DNA of 64,000 bases from Myrica gale (Eukaryota > Streptophyta > Magnoliopsida > Fagales > Myricaceae): contig OZ005600.1 in NCBI GenBank assembly GCA_963930655.1, forward strand, positions 7,691,501-7,755,500, read 5' to 3'. Of the stretch, positions 22,676-34,954 are shown piece after piece (the first letter of the stretch is position 1; every line of letters begins with the position of its first letter). A model generated the notes under the pieces. The model saw only the letters and a list, made by a program, of their open reading frames with translations, had not been told where the DNA came from and made no database searches. A program made the position numbers and the translations under genes.

Positions 22676-25653
22676 ATGGATGGGGATGATGATAGCTTAC
22701 AAAATCCCCTCCAAGAGAACCTGGATATGAGACTTCAAATATCAAATAACTTGGACTTGAATGTGGAGCAGCAGTGTCGCAGCCCAAAAGTTGTCCATAG
22801 TAATGGCGCCCAGTCCAGTCTTTCCTTAAAGGATGAAGCCAGTAACGATGCCGGACTAAAAATTGGTACAGAATTTGAATCAGATGAACATGCATACAAA
22901 TTCTACAACAAGTATGCCAGATTGGTAGGTTTTAGTGTTCGTAAAGATTGGGTGAATAGGAGTAAGGTACACGGTCAAGTGGTATCTAGGAAGTTCACTT
23001 GCTCAAAAGAGGGTTACAGAAGGAAGGACAAAAGAGACATTAATGTGAAGAAACACAGAAAGGAGACAAGAACGGGTTGTTTGGCACATATCATCATTAC
23101 TCGTCAGTCTAATGGTAAATACCAGGTTACACATTTTGAAGCGAAACACAATCATGACAATGTAAACCTTACTAATGCTCAAACATTATCATTGCAAAAA
23201 GATTTAAGTTGTTCTCCAGACACTGAAGCTGTCTCAGAAAATAATACGGGATCACACTCAAAATCAGCATTTGAGTTGATGACTAGACGGTTTGAAGTCC
23301 AGGAATCCCTTGATGATCTTGCCCTCGAGTCTGACAATTACCTTCAGTCTGAAAGGTTAAGAGATATGAAGGAGGGAGAGGCAGCACGACTGTTGCATTA
23401 TTTTCAAAGGCAGCACTTTGAAAATCCATCATTCTTTTATGCAATACAGCTTGATATTGATGACAAGGTAACCAACATATTTTGGGCTGATGATAATATG
23501 GTGGTGGACTGTGACCATTTTAGCGATGTGGTATGCTTAGATACAACTGCCAGGACAAACAAAGATTTTCCACCATTTGTACAGTTTATAGGAGTGAACC
23601 ACCACAAACAAGTCTTGATTTTTGCTGCTGCACTTCTGTATGATGATACGGTGGATTCTTTTAAATGGCTGTTTCAAACTTTCATAGAAGCAATGTCCGG
23701 AAAAAAGCCAAAGGCCATTCTCACTGATCAAGATGCAGCAATTGTTGAAGCTATCAATTCAGTCTTACCCGAAACAAGCCATCGTATTTGTGTGTGGCAG
23801 ATGTATCAGAATGCTCTCAGACACCTTAGCCATATAATAAAAGATACAGAGTCCTTTGCCAAAGATTTGAAGAGCTGCATTTATGACCACAAGGATGAGG
23901 AGGAATTCACTCTTGCCTGGGAGGCTATGCTGGACAAATATTGTCTACAGCAGAATGAGTGGTTAAGATGGATGTTTAGAGAAAGAGAGAAATGGGCTGT
24001 AGTATATGGGAGGAATACTTTTTTTATTGACATGGATGGCTTGCATCTGGGTGAGTGTTTATTTAATTCCTTGAGGAATCACTTGAACCCTGACCTTGAT
24101 ATTCTTCATTTCATGAAGTATTTTGAAAGGGTAATAGACGAGCTACGTTACAAAGAAACTGAAGCTAATGAGGAAATGAGCAGATGTATGCCAAGACTGA
24201 TGGGAAATGTGGTTTTGTTAAAGCATGCCAGTGAGGTTTACACTCCAAGGGCATTTGAAGTATTTCAGAGGGGATATGAGAAGTGTTTAAATGTCGTTGT
24301 GAACAAGTGCAGTCAGAATGGGTCCTTGTTGGAGTACAAAGCCAACACATTTGGGAAAGATCGAGAACACACTGTTACATTGAATTCTTCTGATAATTCA
24401 GTTATTTGCAGTTGTATGAAGTTCGAGTATGTTGGCTTTCTTTGTAGCCATGCATTGAAAGTGCTTGATCATCACAACATAAAGGTTGTCCCATCCCGAT
24501 ATATCTGGAAGAGATGGACTAAAGAAGGAAGGTTGGGAAGCATGAGAGACAGTTACGAGGTTACCATGCAAGATGATCCTAAGGTGGTTGTTGCAAGCCG
24601 TTACAAACAATTGCGCAACAGAATGCTTAAGTTATCAGCCCAGGCTTCCGAGTCTGAGGACGCATTTCAATTTGCTGCCAGACAACTTGATGAATTGACG
24701 GAGAGGGTGGAGAAAATCTTGACCTTAAAACCCGCAGATGCTCAAGATATCACCTCAAGTAGCACCGGTGCAAATGCATCCGAGAGTGAACATGCAGATA
24801 TTTTTCTTGATGGAGATGCAATAGAGGATCAGGATGAGAACACTATAAAAGAAGCAAAAGAAAAGGTGAGGGCTATTCCTGATAGAGGTTGTCTAACCAA
24901 TTTGAACGGAAAACTTTCTCATACAAAAGGAGTTCAGAATATAGAAGTATCCCCACAGACTATTGTTGCCTGCATCTCAAGTTCCCCAAGGCCATATATT
25001 TCATCTCAAGCCACAGCACCAAATAACATCATGCAGGTGATACTTTGCTTGTCTCTACAGTACTGCCATTATAGCACATAATGTTATTGTTGATTTTGTG
25101 TGGCTTCTATTTTTCTTGGTTTAAAGCTTATGTGACATTTACTCTTGCATTTGCACAGGGTATGTACAGTTTTGAAGCAAATCAGGTGGTTCAATGCATG
25201 TACCAACAATCTAATTTGGTCATGGATCAGCAAACCAGTCCTAATACCTATCAACCACCAAACTACTTCTCTAACCATCACGATTCACCTGGGCAATCTC
25301 AACTTTTACAAGTACTTGTTGCCCACTTGCAATTTTGTGATGTTTTTAGGTATTCCCATATGTTAACTGTTTATGTGTTGCCATGCAGGAACCTCTTATC
25401 CATAACCCATACCAGGAGTCCGTCTCTAGCACAAGTCATTTGAGGCAGGTAGGTAAAATTAGAGAAGCAATACCAATAAATTAGCTCACAGTTTTTGCTT
25501 TTGGAATAGACCACCATTTCCATACAAGTTAATTTGCTTCGTATTTGTTGACTGTAGGCAATGGATCTTGATGTCCGTCATCCGCATTCATCTTCATTCT
25601 TGCTTTATGACGACAGATACAGAGCTTCCAATGCATACCTTGGTCCTAAGTGA
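22676..25653 (+). CDS. FAR1-RELATED SEQUENCE (FRS) protein, domesticated MULE transposase
   Basis: Four coding exons: 22676-25036, 25159-25311, 25389-25448 and 25558-25653, giving 889 residues. An in-frame TGA at 22667 supports the ATG at 22676. Residues about 64-162 form the FAR1 DNA-binding domain (GTEFESDEHAYKFYNKYAR, with C109, C135 and HNH near 158-160 as zinc ligands). Residues about 280-390 match the MULE transposase core, with LDTTART and TDQD carrying the first two acidic positions. Residues about 570-600 are a SWIM zinc finger (CSC...CSH). FAR1/FHY3 family proteins are transcription factors tamed from Mutator-like transposases and act in light signalling and development. The family's usual CxxH in the transposase core reads CVWQ here. 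A coiled-coil-like tail (residues about 640-690) follows. The three small last exons end in LYDDRYRASNAYLGPK. The precise FRS orthologue is not certain. Confidence 0.93.
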
Positions 25654-28102
25654 AGAATATGGGAAAGTTCTTCTCTCTCTAATTATTGTCTGTTGTGTGC
25701 TGTACAGTCTCCAATGCATAAATTTGTACATTGTATTTGATAAGCACGCAACTTGGTCAACCTCAGAGGATATAAAGGCAGGTTTACTCCATATACCAAA
25801 AGATAAATGTAGATTCACAGTGCATGTTTTGCGCTTCTTTCTTTTCTTCCTTTTCTCCTTGCTTTCTTCCTTTTGCTAATTTAGCAACTTCTTATTTTCA
25901 ATGAAGTACTGCTAAATAAATACGCGATGTTATACATTGATATCTCTCATCACTATGTGTTGGTTCTTCTTAATTTCTTCTCTGTTCTCAGTCACATCCT
26001 AAAATCCAAGAAGCCTTCATGCTAGAGAGGAAAAGGAATCCCAATGACTGGCGGACGACACCTTAGTTTTCACCACAATTGCATTGTCGAGGACATTGGG
26101 AAAAATGAGGAACTAAGGTGAATCTCACAATAAAAGTTGTTCGGATGATTTGCTTAACATCATGGCAGATAGATTCGATCTCGAAAGCGCAAAGGGACCA
26201 ATTGTCTTTATCTTCCATCATTGCTACGGGATTTCATTCATTTTAGAATATTGGGTGTTGATTTTATGTCTGTAGTTCTTGGTTGCAGGGAGCTTCTGTA
26301 CAAACTTTGGGCCGAGAACTATGAACCAGATCATACTAGTCTGCTATAATTCATGGGATTGGTTTCTTAAATATGTAGGATCCGAAATAGGACGTTACGG
26401 CTGGCGGGTCTTCTGGTAGCAGGGACCCAAGCCCAAATTGCGGCCCTTCTTTGGGCCAAAATGTGCGAAATTGTTCAGTCAATAACAGCGTGGAAGAGTT
26501 GAATTGGTCTGATTGGGTGTGATAGAAGCCCTAAAAACGAAGAAAATAAACGAAATCTGACAATGGATCAATTAGGCCGCATTCTCGTTGTCTTATGAGA
26601 ATTTTGTAAGACACGCCAGCTATCACCAAATTCTAGAAATATTAATAATATAACTAACTAATAATCGGGCTAATAACTATAATTTTCTGTCCGAATTATA
26701 CCGTATAGTCGTGGGTCGCATAAGCCTTATAATGTCTTCTACCTCTCTCTCTCTCTCTCTTCAAATTATACTTCTCTGATTGGTAAAAAAAACTATTCTC
26801 TTTCTCTCTCTTCATATTATAACTCTCTATTTGGGAAAGAAAACTCTATTCCTCACTAGAGTTAAACACGCGTGTATTGTCGTCTGGCCAGGCCAGGCCA
26901 AGTAACAGGGAATTTGAGCATTTTCTCCAATTGAGGGCCATTCCAATCACCTTATGAGACTGTTTGGTTGGGAAGAAAATAAGCACGGTAAAGGTAGAAA
27001 AGGACGCAGAATGAGGGACGGGCCAGGGATCCATGACCTGTCCCTAGAAAATAATGACATATAATAGGCTCCAATTAAAGAAGAATCTTAGGCTTTGTCT
27101 GAGGAGTAAAATTTTAAGTATCGGAGTTGATGAAAAAATGAAGAGAGTTAATTTTTTATATTTTTGTAGTGAAAAATAATAATTTGATGGGAGAGAGATT
27201 ATATTATAATTTTTTATTATGTTTAAATGTTAAGATAAGTAAACAAACGAAGCTTAAACACTATAAAGTTAAAAATTCTGCGGAAAAAAATACTTTATTT
27301 TGATACGATAATATATAGTTTTATTGTGGAGAGGAAAGGAGTGACAAGGAAGGCGATCGTTACGTCAATCTGTGCAGTACACGTAAGTGTACAGGAGTCA
27401 ACCTTCGGTGACCAACGCGTCCACTCCGTCTTAGCTCAGTCGCGTCCGCACCAAAAAACTTTTATTTTCGCAATTAAACTGCGCGGGCCTCACTACCCAC
27501 CCACCTCACAGACTCGCGCGCACACAACAACAACCAAAGATTTTATAATCCAAGCGCGCCTTCTTCTTCTATTTCCTTTTTCTTTTTAGCCTATTTTTTC
27601 TGTATTTATTCTTTCGTTACCTAAATAAAATCATGTTTTTTTTTTATTTTTGTAATAATTTTTCTATCTAATAAATTAAAATAATATCAAGATTAATTAA
27701 AATTAAAGCTAATAAAAACAAAAATTAGTGAACCTGTGAACAGAAGAAGACTACAGAAGTAAGCCCGTGAATAGTTGAGAGAGGGCAGAGATAGCAAACA
27801 ACGTGCGCTTGTCACCAAACTCCTTAACCGCGCGTCCAAATTCCTCTCGAATCTCTTTCTGCCTCTTTATCTCTCTCTTGAGTACAAAATCCGAGCTAGC
27901 TCCCAGGCTCAGTCAGTACCTGGGCGTATAGCTTCTCTCCAAGTCCCAAGCTCCAAAACTTGCCGTCTCCCTCAGGCCTCTACCTAACATTGTCTTGCTT
28001 CAGTTCCAACGTCCAATTTCCCAACTATAAACCATGCTCTTCCTAACAATACCTCCGTACCCACCGGCCCGCTCCCATCTCTGAAAAGAAAATCCCAAAC
28101 CC
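25654..28102. other. Intergenic stretch between the FRS and IQD genes
   Basis: No additional gene is supported. It holds a probable 3' untranslated region of the FRS gene, CT microsatellites near 26743-26762, a Tourist-like MITE at 27091-27253, and the leader of the IQD gene (about 27770-28102). Open frames in it lack recognised domains. Confidence 0.5.
27091..27253. mobile_element. Tourist-like (PIF/Harbinger) MITE, 163 bp
   Basis: The element is flanked by TTA on both sides (27088-27090 and 27254-27256), the target of PIF/Harbinger elements. The ends are ggctttgtctg and, read inversely, gcttcgtttgt. It is AT-rich and matches the MITE at 49905-50101 in opposite orientation along most of its length (for example the ataatctctctc...catcaaat stretch). 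It has no coding capacity. Confidence 0.7.
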
Positions 28103-31100
28103 ATGGGCTTTCTCCGACGGCTCTTCGGCTTCGGCAACAAGAAGTCCAGAAATTCGATATCCGTCAAGGAAAAGAATAAACGGAGCTCCAACGTCAGATC
28201 GACAGATCATGGCAACGCTCAATCGACGCCGTCTCGGCACATTGAGGCTTCTTTTGCCGAGGTCCTGGACGCCAACAAGCACGCCATAGCCGTTGCGGCC
28301 GCGACTGCCGCAGTGGCGGAGGCTGCTCTCGCGGCGGCTCATGCGGCTGCCGAGGTGGTCAGGCTTACAAGCACTAATGGCGTCGGTGGCGGTGCGACAC
28401 GTGCCGCCTCCGCGGCACACGTTAGTAGCTCCCGCAATAGGTGGACGGAGGACTTGGCAGCCGTCAAGATACAGTCCGCTTTCCGAGGTTATCTGGTTAG
28501 TCGTTTGTCCTTCGGTGTCAGCTTGACTTGTTTTTCAAATAATTTCCCCTTAGATTTGTAGCCGAAGAAATTAAGTTCGTTCGGAAAAGAAATGGTTTTC
28601 GTCCAACTGCTTTGATTTTCCTACCAAATTTTCTAGGCAACCAAACATGGTTGAGGAACCATTTTTGAAGCTTCTCGGGCACTTGTTTGAAAATTAATAA
28701 TTTAGAAATGACAGAAATCTAGGTATGTGGGCACTGCGTTGCCTGGGACTAGTGGATGGGTCATTTCGCTGTCAATGAGAACTGATTCCCTTTTATCTTC
28801 TGTGTGCTTTACCGCCTAACATCACATGTACTTTGGTGAAGTTCAAATTGTGGAACTCGAACGTGTGGCCATTCCACACGTGTGTGCATTTATGGCGTGG
28901 TGTGAATCACACGCGCTTTGTTGTTCCATTTTCTCTCATGGTTTTAACGCAGCCTACCCCATCGCCTTCCAGCTTGGCAGATGAGCCTGTTGCTTAGTTG
29001 GGTTAGCTTCCTTGAATAACAATTGCAATCGCTCCAAGCAAAGTACTTGTAATGAGATTAGTTCCTGTGGTTTTTCTTTAAATTTTTAAATATCCACTTT
29101 ACAGCAATTATTTTCATTGCGCCCGAAATTCGAAGTTCAAACTTATCTTGCAAGTTGTTGAATTTAGTGACAATCGATTTCTTTGGCTTCTCATCAATTG
29201 TTTGAAAAAGTATGTTGAAAGTGGAGTAACTTTTTTTTCCCTTTTTCGATACCGTTCTGTTCGTTTATTTTATTTTATTTTGGCGTGGTTGTCCAATTGC
29301 ATACAGTTACGGATAAATGGTCAAGGTCCTGAATATTTTTGGTTCTAGTGTTGATGTCTTTTGCATACGGACCACATATCGAGCTACTATTTCCACCGGA
29401 TTCTTTACTATACACATGCTATGATCTCTTTCGTAGATGTCACGTAGTGAGCGGAGTTAATTAGTAGAAAATGCTTGTTTTATTGAGGGTTTGTGGGCAT
29501 ATGAGAGAGGGAGAGGGAGAGGGAGAGAATGATTTCATCCACGACCCTCTTGCCTTTTAAATTTACATATTAGTCTGGTTCGAAGTATTTTTTAAGTTTC
29601 TGCTCTCTCGCCCCCTTTAGCTTTGAATTTTTTTATATTTCCTTCTTGATTGAACGGTCTCGAGGGAAGATCGTAACAGAGAAGTAAACTAGAATCTCCA
29701 CTCAGACTTTGTCACCCATTGGAGTTGAATTGTTTTAATCAATATTGAAATGTGCCACTTTGTAGCTGACTTTAATTATGATGGATCTGAGGGTGTTTTT
29801 CTTCCTTATTTTTGAGGTGGGAAGGTGGTTAACTTTTTTTTTTTTTTTTTTTACTTTATGGGAATTCTTAAGGCAAGGAGGGCACTGAGGGCGCTAAAAG
29901 CTTTGGTCAAACTCCAAGCGTTGGTGAGAGGGCACATGGTAAGAAAGCAAACTGCAGACATGCTGAGGCGCATGCAAACGTTGGTCCGAGTGCAGGCCCG
30001 AGCACGTGCAAGTCGGGCATCAGAATCCTTCCATTCTAACAGCAAATCCTTCCTATTTCGCCACCCTGTAAGCAAATGTTTTTACTTTTATTTTGTTGAT
30101 TTGTTAGCCTATTCATGTTGAAATTTGTGGATTTAAAAGGGAGCTTCTGGCAAGAATATGAGCACGAAGCTGTGCCTCTGGTCAACTTTATGGTGCAAGT
30201 CAAATTCAGCATTAATCATGCTCATCCAATAAAAAAAATCCATCAGTTAACTGACAAGTGATTGAATAAATTGCTCCATGATTTGTAGAAGTTCACTAGA
30301 GCAAAATCAGTTGCTAGCCACTTGCACACACCAAAGTTGAGCATCCCAAATCCTACAACATGAACAAAGATAATGGAATTAATGACTCATTTTCGTATTT
30401 CTGTCACCATAAACTAAGAATGGATTCAGTAGTAAAGGTCAGAAGTTATTGATTTTTATGGGTTTTTAGGTGATCTTTGTTTTCTATTGCATCTGTTCAC
30501 AGGTCCCAGCAACTCCAGACATAAATGATCGCCAATTTCGTACTTATAGTACCAAGTTTGATGGGTCTTCAATCTTAAAGGTATTTGCTTGACTGGTTTA
30601 CGTGCATCTTCTGAAGTCATCTGATTTTCTCTTTTAAAATGTAAGTTGGGGACAATAACTAAATCAAGAATGATCTAATGTTCCAATTCTCCATAGGTCG
30701 CATAGTTTTGGCTTTCTCTAGACAGTGGCGGAAGGAGGGGGTAGCGGCCCTTGGCGGCCGCTACCCATTGATCCGGATTTTACCTCTAATTTTTTTTTCC
30801 CAATTAGTTGGCCTGGGTCCGATACCCATCAGGCCCAGGCCAGCCAGTGTCTCTAGATCTTTGATTTGAAAAACAAAAGGGAAAAACATTTAAATATCAA
30901 CATTCTTGTTCAAAATACTCTTGAATTTGAGTTTGTATGATGTCCGGATGCCATGCAAATTATCTTTGTGCAAAAGATTAATTTCACTCTTCTGGTCCCA
31001 CACAGAGATGTGGTTCAAATTCAAATTTCAGGGACACCATGGACCTGGACAAAGCACATCCAAGTTCAAACTGGTTAGACTGCTGGATGGAAGAAAGTCT

Positions 31101-31761
31101 ATGGAACAATCGTCGAGACATTTCATTGAAAAATGGATGCGGTGATGATGAGAAGAGTGACAAGATTCTTGAAGTAGATACTTGGAAGCCGCATTTGAAC
31201 TCTCAACAAAGTAACAGAAGTTTTCAGTCATCACAGCATGTTTTTGCTTCTGATGTTAACAAGGAGAGCTTTATGACATACAATTCTCCATTAAAATCCT
31301 CGACAAAAGCTCTAAACCCAGTTCCTACTCAGGCTACTTCATCTTCGGGGGAAGTTCTGTCTCTGACCTCTCTGAAAATAGGAAAAGATCAAACAGCAAT
31401 GAGGACTGCTGAGAACAGCCCACAAGTGCATTCTGCGTCGTCTAGGCCAGGAAGTAGCGCCAGAAGAGGTCCATTCACGCCTGCAAGGAGTGAGTGCACT
31501 TGGGGTTATTTTAATGGCTACTCCGGTCACCCAAACTACATGGCTAACACGGAATCATCTCAGGCCAAGGTTAGGTCACAAAGTGCGCCAAGGCAAAGGC
31601 TTGAGTTCGACAACTTTGGTTCAATCAGAAGGTCTGTTCAGGGGCTTTGGGATGCAGGCACTAATTCAGATGGTGATTTTGTCCAAAAAGCTGATAACAG
31701 AAACAAAGCTTATCCATTCTCTGGCCGCGTGAATAGACTTGGGAGTGCTAATCTAAGGTGA
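28103..31761 (+). CDS. IQ67-domain protein (IQD), calmodulin-binding scaffold, IQD22/23-like
   Basis: Four exons: 28103-28495, 29873-30067, 30503-30580 and 31006-31761, giving 473 residues. The ATG opens [14 protein letters not shown], a basic N-terminus typical of the family. The IQ67 region (about residues 115-185) has three IQ-type motifs: [35 protein letters not shown] and [13 protein letters not shown]. The intron between exons 1 and 2 splits the first motif after GYL in phase 0, the hallmark position of the IQD family. Proteins of this family bind calmodulin and decorate microtubules, membranes or nuclei. A run of Ala ([20 protein letters not shown], residues about 62-82) precedes the IQ region. 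The tail holds the SAPRQR motif usual for the family and ends NRLGSANLR. Intron 3 carries a small hAT MITE. Confidence 0.93.
29841..29850. repeat. Poly-T tract directly upstream of IQD exon 2
   Basis: A run of more than 15 T lies just before the exon 2 acceptor (ttcttaag|GCAAGG). It probably serves as an extended polypyrimidine tract. Confidence 0.35.
30723..30849. mobile_element. Short hAT MITE (127 bp) inside an intron of the IQD gene
   Basis: The 8 bp tctctaga flanks both ends exactly (30715-30722 and 30850-30857). The left end is cagtggcggaagg and the inverse of the right end is cactggctggcc, similar to each other and to the CAGTGGCG end of the element at 16286. The interior is partly GC-rich, with inverse pairs such as tagcggcc/ggccgcta. 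It lies within IQD intron 3 (30581-31005) and does not touch the splice sites. Confidence 0.82.
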
Positions 31762-34338
31762 TGCCGCATGTATTTTAATTTGTTTATCCTTTTTTTTTCT
31801 TTTTTGTGTGTGCACGGCAGATTACTAGAGTTGTAAGTATTTGACCTTGAGTTTTGAGTTTCTTGTATGTGTCCTTCCCCAATCAAACTTGCAGAACACC
31901 GAATGTTCTTAACCATAAAGTTTAATGATAATCTTAGTTGTACTCCTGTTTATATATTATTTGTCATTTGTTATGCCGTATCTTTCGTATATGTTAATAT
32001 CGCTCCTAATATATTAAGATATGTTCCAGGTCCCTACAACAGCGTGGTTTTAACTTTTAATGCTGATTTGTTCATAGCCCTTTGATAGCCCCATTTCTTG
32101 TAGCACCAAATTCTCTAAGGGGAAAAATGAATCAGATTCTATTTTCATTTAGTTACTTGAATCTTGTACTTTGTATGGAAGAGCAAATCGGAATTTTTTT
32201 CGTATTGTGGCCCACTTTTCCCGACGGTGGTGTATGATTTTGTTTGCATAGTCGCTTATTTGTTGATGAAAAGGAGAGAGTAAGGCAAAGTCTCAACTCT
32301 TGGGATAGATAAATGTAAGGTCTGGTTAACAAATGCATTTGGAGTCAATTGGCCTTTTCCCCTAAGAGGTGAAGGGAGGTGAGATTCAACCCCCCATTCA
32401 TTTACAGAAGGGTTTAGCTAGCCTATGAAATAAGCAAGGATCGAAGCAAGCTAGATGAAGGAGAAAAAAGGAAACACTCCTAGTCTGATTGCAGTTCACA
32501 CTCTACGATCGGAGACAAATGGTTTGGGACTTGTGAGCACGCCAGCTGAGTGAAATATCGCTGTGTCAAACCGCGAACTCCAGCAGTCTGTAAGGTTTTG
32601 CATGTGGGAGCCAGACACCTATGAGGAGAGCATATATATTGTCCAGATTTTTCCTCTGCCAATTCTGTTTTTTTTTCCCCGTGTCAAGGTCCCCATCACC
32701 ATTGATTTGAAGTCTGGAAACTGCAACAAGTGGGGTACCACGTAATTTACTCAAAATCGTATGGATTTCAGTTTTTAGAGGAATGATGTAAAGTTTGTAA
32801 GTACGTTCAATACGAGGTTTTGTATTGTACTTCGAATTAGAGTTGCTGATGCTAGAGCTTGCTCTTACGTCCCAATGAAGTCAAAACTTTGCCAATTTGC
32901 ATTGGACCCCCCCCTCTGATTACCATCTACCACTGATGCGAAAATCCTCACTCGTTCGCTTTCGGTGGCCCATATGGCACTTTTCCCAAGTGCACCATTT
33001 TGTCCTGAGTGAGCAAACAAAACGATCTGGAATTGCACTAATTTCTTGTGTCGAAAAGAAAAGACGTCCTGCAATGTCTTCTTCTGCCCAGATCGAAACA
33101 GTTGCAATCTTTGGATGCTCTTCACAAGCCATACAGTTAAATGGATGATGTGACACTGCTTATGAGAGTTTATGAGAGAGCAATGAACCAAATAGGAGAA
33201 ACCCGCACCGGGAAAAAAATGAATTGATGGCCCATTGATTGATCTTTTTTTTTTTGGCTCTTTTTATGATTCCACTTTTGGCCCCTAGCAATAGCTTTCA
33301 TTCATAGTGGCTGCATCACGTGGAATCAAATCTTCATAGGGTAACCAAAGAGGTGATTTGATCTATTGGAAAAGCATGATAGCTGGCTTGAGTGTCCCAA
33401 AGTCATTTCATTTGTCTATCATAACAAATGGAATTAACCAGACCAGAAAGCTACATTCCAGTTTCCACTGTTCATTGAAGCGGTACTGGAGTCTGTTCTG
33501 TTTTTTTTTCCCTAATCATAAATATTTATTAACATAACATGTACAGGAAAGAAGGTTTGGTGAAGGCCTCGGCAGCCTTACAGCAGGCGGCCATGAACAG
33601 CACCTTCTCTTTAGAAAGAGAAGAGTGGAGACTGTAGAGGAGACAGTTTGGAAACTACCTGCAAAAAATAAGAATCGCAAGAGGAGTCAGGAGGGATGCA
33701 GGCAATGATTTAGAGACTTTACACTTCGGTGAAACTCCTGGAATTAGTTGTTATTGGCCTCCATGGATCCATTTCCCAAATAATCTCTCGTGACTATCTT
33801 TGCACTGCACTTTTTCTCTTGTCAAGGATAAATCTAAACGAAAACTATACATATAATTGATATGTGCGTCGTTATGGTTTGGCAATATTGAAGCTCTTCA
33901 AGATGTATGGCCTATGGGGCCTCCACATTTTAGCCAAAAAGTTTCATAAGACTTGTGCGGGTGTATACATTTAATGCTATAAGCATCACTTATTCGTATT
34001 GTCAACAGATAATTAACACAAATTCTCCCTCCTTTCCGCTATGCAGCTGAAGATGAAGACAGGATTCTTATTTGGTCCATCTTCGATCCAACTTTTTTCT
34101 TTATATTCCCGGATCAAACTATTCTGCACGATTCATGTGAGAAAGCGTTAGAAACCCTGCAATGAGAATGCAAAAAAATGGGCTGCTAGTGTTTGTACTA
34201 TAAATGGACAACTCTAATGTACACACTCCTTTTCTCGAACTAACTGGCCAGAGCTCATTAAACCATCGACGTTGGACAGATAACTACCATGAGTGCATGT
34301 GTATGTTCTGTCGGCGTGAGAGAGGAGAGGAGAGAGAA
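31762..34338. other. Gene-free interval between the IQD and LTP genes
   Basis: The left part is probably IQD 3' untranslated sequence. Open frames at 32480-33191 overlap on both strands and show no domain. A segment at about 33500-33720 reads on the minus strand like the tail of a retroposed transcript, with aataaata close to a short poly-A run, but no identity could be assigned. Confidence 0.4.
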
Positions 34339-34689
34339 TTACAAGCTGCAATCAGTATTTGGATCGATTGTGAAGCCCAAAGAGACTCTACAAAAGCCCG
34401 GCAAGGTAGCGAGAGCTGTGGCATTGGGATTGTACGTGGTAATGAGGCCCATCATGCATCTACAAACAAATCTTCGACTGTCGGTAGATTCAGCAATGAC
34501 GTTCAGCCACGCCATGGCATTGCAACATGGTGAACTGGGAGAGGGGTCCGGTGAACCATATGTCATGAACGTGGAGCAAGTTGAGACTAGTACTGTCACA
34601 GATGAGCACTCGACGGCAGCAGATACTGATGTTGCTAACGCTAGCAACATTAATACCCCTATAATCGTGAATGCTTTGTGGCTGAACAT
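34339..34689 (-). CDS. Type-I nonspecific lipid-transfer protein (nsLTP)
   Basis: A single minus-strand exon of 351 nt encodes 116 residues. The start ATG gives MFSHKAFTIIGVLMLLALA, a clear signal peptide cleaved near VSAA. The eight cysteines follow the type-I nsLTP spacing: C-x9-C, then CC, x19, CxC, x21, C, x13, C, ending PNTDCSL. The central CRC motif and the hydrophobic residues between cysteines suit the four-helix lipid-binding tunnel. Such proteins are secreted to the apoplast and bind lipids; some act in cuticle or pollen-wall formation or defence. Many nsLTP genes have an intron close to the stop codon, so the last residue or two could differ. The assignment to the type-I fold is firm; the biological role is not known. 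Confidence 0.9.
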   Translation of the reverse strand: MFSHKAFTIIGVLMLLALATSVSAAVECSSVTVLVSTCSTFMTYGSPDPSPSSPCCNAMAWLNVIAESTDSRRFVCRCMMGLITTYNPNATALATLPGFCRVSLGFTIDPNTDCSL

Positions 34690-34751
34690 TTCACTAGAGA
34701 TAACCTTCCACTACTGCTAGCTAAGAATCCCAGCACCACAAACAACACTTC

Positions 34752-34759
34752 TAATTATA
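34752..34759 (-). promoter_or_regulatory. Possible TATA box of the nsLTP gene
   Basis: On the minus strand TATAATTA lies about 65 bp before the start codon at 34689. It is the best TATA-like element near the gene but is not a perfect match. Confidence 0.35.
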
Positions 34760-34882
34760 GTGGGGGGAGCATGTTGGGTTGGTGTGCAATGAAGTCCGTG
34801 TGCTCTTCATCAAGTAAGTGTGAATTTCATCCTTGTAATTTATTTTTTTCATATAACTCTTAATTCCAAACAGCTGTGTTAA

Positions 34883-34954
34883 GGTGTCGTGGTGTAGTTG
34901 GTTATCACGTCAGTCTAACACACTAATGGTCTCCGGTTCAAGTCCCAACGCCAA
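34883..34954 (+). pseudogene. Degenerate tRNA-Val (AAC)
   Basis: The segment closely follows plant tRNA-Val(AAC) through the D arm (ggtgtagttggttatcacg), the anticodon loop ctAACac, and the box-B-like ggttcaagtcc. The acceptor strands no longer pair (5' ggtgtcg against 3' cgccaaa), and the T stem and anticodon stem carry mismatches. It is most likely a tRNA-derived pseudogene, though both internal promoter boxes are still recognisable. Confidence 0.65.

Noticed and set aside
34204-34720. Plus-strand open frames opposite the nsLTP gene
   Set aside because: They are antisense to the 8-cysteine LTP frame, which has a signal peptide and correct cysteine spacing.
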